Shown one piece after another: positions 19,781 through 22,818 of a DNA stretch of 22,818 nt. Location of the stretch: positions 5,536-28,353 of the forward strand of contig JAKCWW010007581.1 in NCBI GenBank assembly GCA_026260175.1, read 5' to 3'. Position numbers and translations under genes: made by a program. The number at the start of each line of letters is the position of its first letter. Position 1 is the stretch's first letter. The notes under the pieces were generated by a model, which had not been told where the DNA came from, did not search any database, and worked only from the letters and a program-made list of their open reading frames with translations. The stretch comes from Reticulitermes lucifugus. Taxonomy: Eukaryota > Arthropoda > Insecta > Blattodea > Rhinotermitidae.

Positions 19781-20045
19781 GCCTATCCCGGTGGCCGCGC
19801 TCTCTAAGGCGTGGGTCTGCGGCCGTTCGCTTACTGTGACTGCGGGTTCGAATCCCGCCGCAGGCATGGATGTCTGTCTCTCTTCTGAGTGTTGTGTGTT
19901 GTCACGTAGAGTTCTCTGCGCCGGGCTGATCACTCGTCCAGGGGAGTCCTACCGAGTGTAGTGTGTCTACCCGAGTGTGATTGTGAAGCCTCGATAATGA
20001 GGAGGCCCTGGCCCACTAGGGGCTGATGCGCTATGAAAAAGATAT
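19781..20045 (+). mobile_element. Leu/Ser-tRNA-like SINE, family B copy 2, complete
   Basis: A 265-bp element between perfect 12-bp duplications. The A-box region GTGGCCGCGCTCTCTAAGGC (19791-19810) resembles type II tRNA heads. The B box GGTTCGAATCC (19845-19855) is a perfect consensus. The body continues with CAGGCATGGATGTCTGTCTC, GTTGTGTGTTGTCACG, GCGCCGGGCTGATCACTCG and GGCCCTGGCCCACTAGGGGC, and ends in a short A-run (20036-20040). It matches the minus copy at 9487-9738. The intact B box and clean duplication suggest a fairly young insertion. The 65-codon frame at 19764-19961 lies inside it and is not a gene. Confidence 0.93.
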
Positions 20046-20057
20046 TTGCTACCAAAT
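20046..20057 (+). repeat. Target-site duplication, right copy
   Basis: TTGCTACCAAAT, identical to 19769-19780. Confidence 0.92.
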
Positions 20058-22607
20058 ACAGTGTGAAGATGGACATACACAAGTGGAGGAGAGCACTATG
20101 AATTTGTACAACTTAGACAGCGCAGTGACGTCTGAATATGAATAATAGACTTGGATTAACATTCCAAGGAGTAAACAAATAAGTGTCGCCATAATATTCT
20201 AGAAGTAGGTTCGAAAATTCTCTGTTTCGATTCTTGATCAGGTACTGTTTATCCCGGCTGAGATATTCTTTGTCTTTACTCAGTCCTTTCTGATAAAACC
20301 CAGCATATTACTTCGAATACACCATGATAAATTTCTTCCAAACTTTTGCAGTCCTTCAATATCCTAAATTTTTCTCTAAATGATCTCTTTAATTTACAGC
20401 TTCTAAAACTAATCCACAACAAAATACTAAGGCAAATCTGTCCTACATTAACCTCATATATTATATTCTATATTTACAGCCAAAAGAGGCAGTACAATAT
20501 TATAATTTACTATGTAATGGTGGGATCCCTTTTCACATCATATAATATCAGAATATTTTTATTTACTTACATTTTAAGAAATTTAACGTTTCATTTCAAA
20601 TTATTTCGCAAAAAGTTTGAAAAACAATCAAGATAATTTAAAGAGAAGTATTTTTATATTAAATATCTCGCCGGGCAGTCACAAAGAAGCCTAACATTGC
20701 TCCTCAACTGCTGTAGTCTTCCTCTATTATGACGTTTCAGCTCACATGAAGGCTAAAAGTGTAAAATTTTGTGTTATGGTACACGAGATGCTTTATCATT
20801 CTTGAAGCCTTAATTTATATCTTCTAAATCATTCTGCCGCCCTCGTGAATGTGTATATAAGTACTATTTTCTGCTGGGAAAATAAATGAGACAGAGTAAA
20901 ATAAATTTCAACTTAATAAAAAATGAAGGATGACCATGGCATACGGAAAGCGGCAGAAACAATACACCTTATATTTCATAGCGCTGAAAATAATAATTGC
21001 ATCCTCAGAGCAGCAATTTTTACCACAGCAGGATATCAAATTAGATAGAAAATGGGACAGTAAAACTTCGTGTGTATGAAAAAAATTATATAATATTTGT
21101 ACGAGCCAAGAACTGTGCCAAGTTTTTCTTTTTCAGCACAGCAAAACTTACTATGAAAGCCTATGTGATTTGAAGAAACACTGAATTTGCATCCAAATGT
21201 AATAATGTTGTGAGATTTGACAATCTCACAGAGGCGTTGATGAAGATTTGTTTTATGGATTTCACATCGTGTTGATTGGTAAATAACTGGAGGCAATTTG
21301 GAGAAGCTTGCTGCCTCCACCTTCAGGACATAAGTAGCCCAAAAGTCCAACAGAATATACAGCGTAAGGTTTTTATTTAATGACTGTGGATGGACTGTGA
21401 TAATATCCGTCTATACACGCAGCCTATCACTTATTACTGACTTACTTAGTTCGCAGATCGTACGTAACATTGAATGCATATTTATGGAGTTCTGAATCAG
21501 TGTGGAATATTCGGGTAATTTTGGAAGACACTGTTAAGGTTAATATTAAAATTAATTCCTTGAAGTGTACAGATAAAAGACAACTTAGTCACCAGGTTTA
21601 GGCAATGGCAGCAAAAGTGCAAGGAAGATATGGTGCATAACGACAAGTTGTTTGTGCAACTTTTCGTCAAAATTAGCCAATCGGTTCGACAGTTACTAGC
21701 AGACAGACAAGTAAATAACAACACAGATTTTATTGTTTTATTTAATTTATTTAACGATGCTGTCTTCTGCGTATAAGTTAGAACGAAGAATGTTAGGTTC
21801 ATTAATGAAGGATTAATTGGAAAGTATGTGGAAGGAAACTGTCGTGGCCTGGGCTGTTGTGCCATCCCGATACCTTCGTGAGGAAACTGAAGAAGATCAC
21901 AAAACAATCGGTCAAGGAATTGCAATTTCAGAAGAAACTAAAACCAGACACCTCTCGAATAAGAAAAGGAAAAATTAAAGCTGGAAGATCTTGCTTTTTT
22001 ATTTTTGGTAAATTAAAAAGAGTGGACACAAATTGTAACGCCAGGCTGTTTTGAACTATTTTAAAGGAAAGAAGTCAATATGACGGTTTGGTCTTTTTTC
22101 TGTGTGAATGTTTCCTTATTAATATCTGCCCAAGTGTGAAGACGGTTCGGTTGATTTGAGCCCCAGGAGGGTGAAACAGAAAATGAAGAGAAAGGGAGGG
22201 GGTGTTGAAATTGATTGCCGTCACTGACTGTGATGGGACTGCATGTGACGGACCGCCCGTCTAGTGCGGAACAGAACCCCACGGGAAGTCCGAGTGCGTT
22301 TGTTTCACGTCATTTGGCAAGCCACGCGATACAATCTGTAACCTAATATCATTCCTGTTCCATTTCTTGCAGCACATCCTGACGCATTCACCCCCAGCAG
22401 TGGTCCAGCAGTTCATATTAGTTTGGTCTCCATATTTGGTTCCACACTGAATATCGCATTGTTCAGTACATACATATCCCTCTACTTAGCATGAATGGCT
22501 TTTCATTCTCCATTATCCGTCCCTCGGTGACACTGTGACCTAATAATCTCTTATAAGATGTAAAACCTTTGGTGTGGACGCGCCTCTAAAACCCACCTCA
22601 CTAATAG
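20058..22607. other. Non-coding stretch
   Basis: No gene recognised over 2.5 kb. TGTTTCGATTC near 20223 resembles a B box, followed by a TTTATCCCGGC stretch, and may be a worn SINE relic. The longest frame (minus, 21497-21925, 142 codons) has no recognisable domain, signal or repeat. A GC-richer patch at 22190-22290 is unexplained. Confidence 0.4.
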
Positions 22608-22818
22608 TAAGACCTTATAAGCACAAGGCCACATGGCTGCGCATCGTGGTACCACTGTGACTCACTAAGACCTTATAAACACAGGGCCACATGGTTGCGC
22701 ATCGTGGTACCACTGTGACTCACTAAGCCCTTATAAACACAGGACCACATGGTTGCGCATCGTGGTACCACTGTGACTCACTAAGCCCTTATAAACACAG
22801 GGCCACATGGCTGCGCAT
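22608..22818 (+). repeat. 58-bp tandem array, at least 3.6 copies, open at window end
   Basis: Copies start with TAAGACCTTATAA or TAAGCCCTTATAA at 22608, 22666, 22724 and 22782, an exact 58-bp step. The last copy is cut by the window edge. Each unit continues ACACAGGGCCACATGG, TTGCGCATCG, then the perfect 10-bp palindrome GTGGTACCAC and TGTGACTCAC. Copy 1 differs most (GCACAAGGCC, GGCTGC), as expected at an array edge. A partial CCTCACTAATAG just upstream looks like a degenerate preceding unit. The units abut, so this is a satellite or minisatellite array, not CRISPR. Confidence 0.96.

Noticed and set aside
19791..19860. Functional tRNA gene (Leu/Ser type) at the head of the family B SINE
   Set aside because: Boxes A and B are present but the acceptor and anticodon stems do not form a proper cloverleaf, and the sequence continues into a SINE body shared with 9487-9738.
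21497..21925. 142-codon minus-strand frame, longest outside the SINEs
   Set aside because: The composition looks random (rich in Leu, Ser, Asn), no domain is visible, and there is an overlapping frame on the other strand.
22608..22818. CRISPR array
   Set aside because: The whole 58-bp period is conserved with no unique spacers between repeats.

Overview
This window looks like AT-rich, gene-free nuclear DNA of an insect. The repeat content (tRNA-derived SINEs and one dispersed repeat that I recall as common in cockroach and termite assemblies) suggests Blattodea, possibly a cockroach such as Periplaneta. The species is inferred from memory of repeat sequences and could not be searched. I found no convincing protein-coding exon, tRNA, rRNA, CRISPR array or bacterial-type operon. 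The open frames present are short, lack recognisable domains, and are either chance frames in AT-rich DNA or frames through SINEs.

Layout. 1-5.5 kb holds three old copies of one SINE family (577-822 +, 1636-1893 -, 4312-4585 +), a perfect 43-nt hairpin (1449-1491), an (AAT)n tract, two weak dispersed-repeat fragments and a copy of a second tRNA-like SINE (5289-5472 +). 5.8-6.6 kb holds a small structured insert flanked by 10-bp direct repeats, then a retroelement-tail-like motif. 6.6-13.1 kb is mostly featureless apart from a Leu/Ser-tRNA-like SINE on the minus strand (9487-9738) and a short SINE relic near 12.1 kb. 13.1-14.1 kb has a long inverted repeat (about 120-bp arms, 178-bp spacer) and a fragment starting TACAGGGTG.

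15.1-17.15 kb is the densest region. Three copies of a tRNA-like SINE family lie within 2 kb, and one is inserted into an older dispersed repeat with a near-perfect 14-bp target-site duplication. 17.66-17.87 kb is a 43-bp x 5 minisatellite and 18.26 kb a (TA)n tract. 19.77-20.06 kb is the cleanest SINE in the window, with a perfect 12-bp duplication. The window ends inside a 58-bp-period tandem array (22608-22818) that continues past the edge.

There is no set of genes working together here. What the window records is retroposition (RNA polymerase III-type elements mobilised in trans), tandem-repeat expansion and several fold-back structures. The most interesting items are the structured 87-bp insert at 5.8 kb, the perfect hairpin at 1.45 kb, the nested SINE insertion at 15.3 kb and the two tandem arrays. 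I did not find a convincing new biological system.
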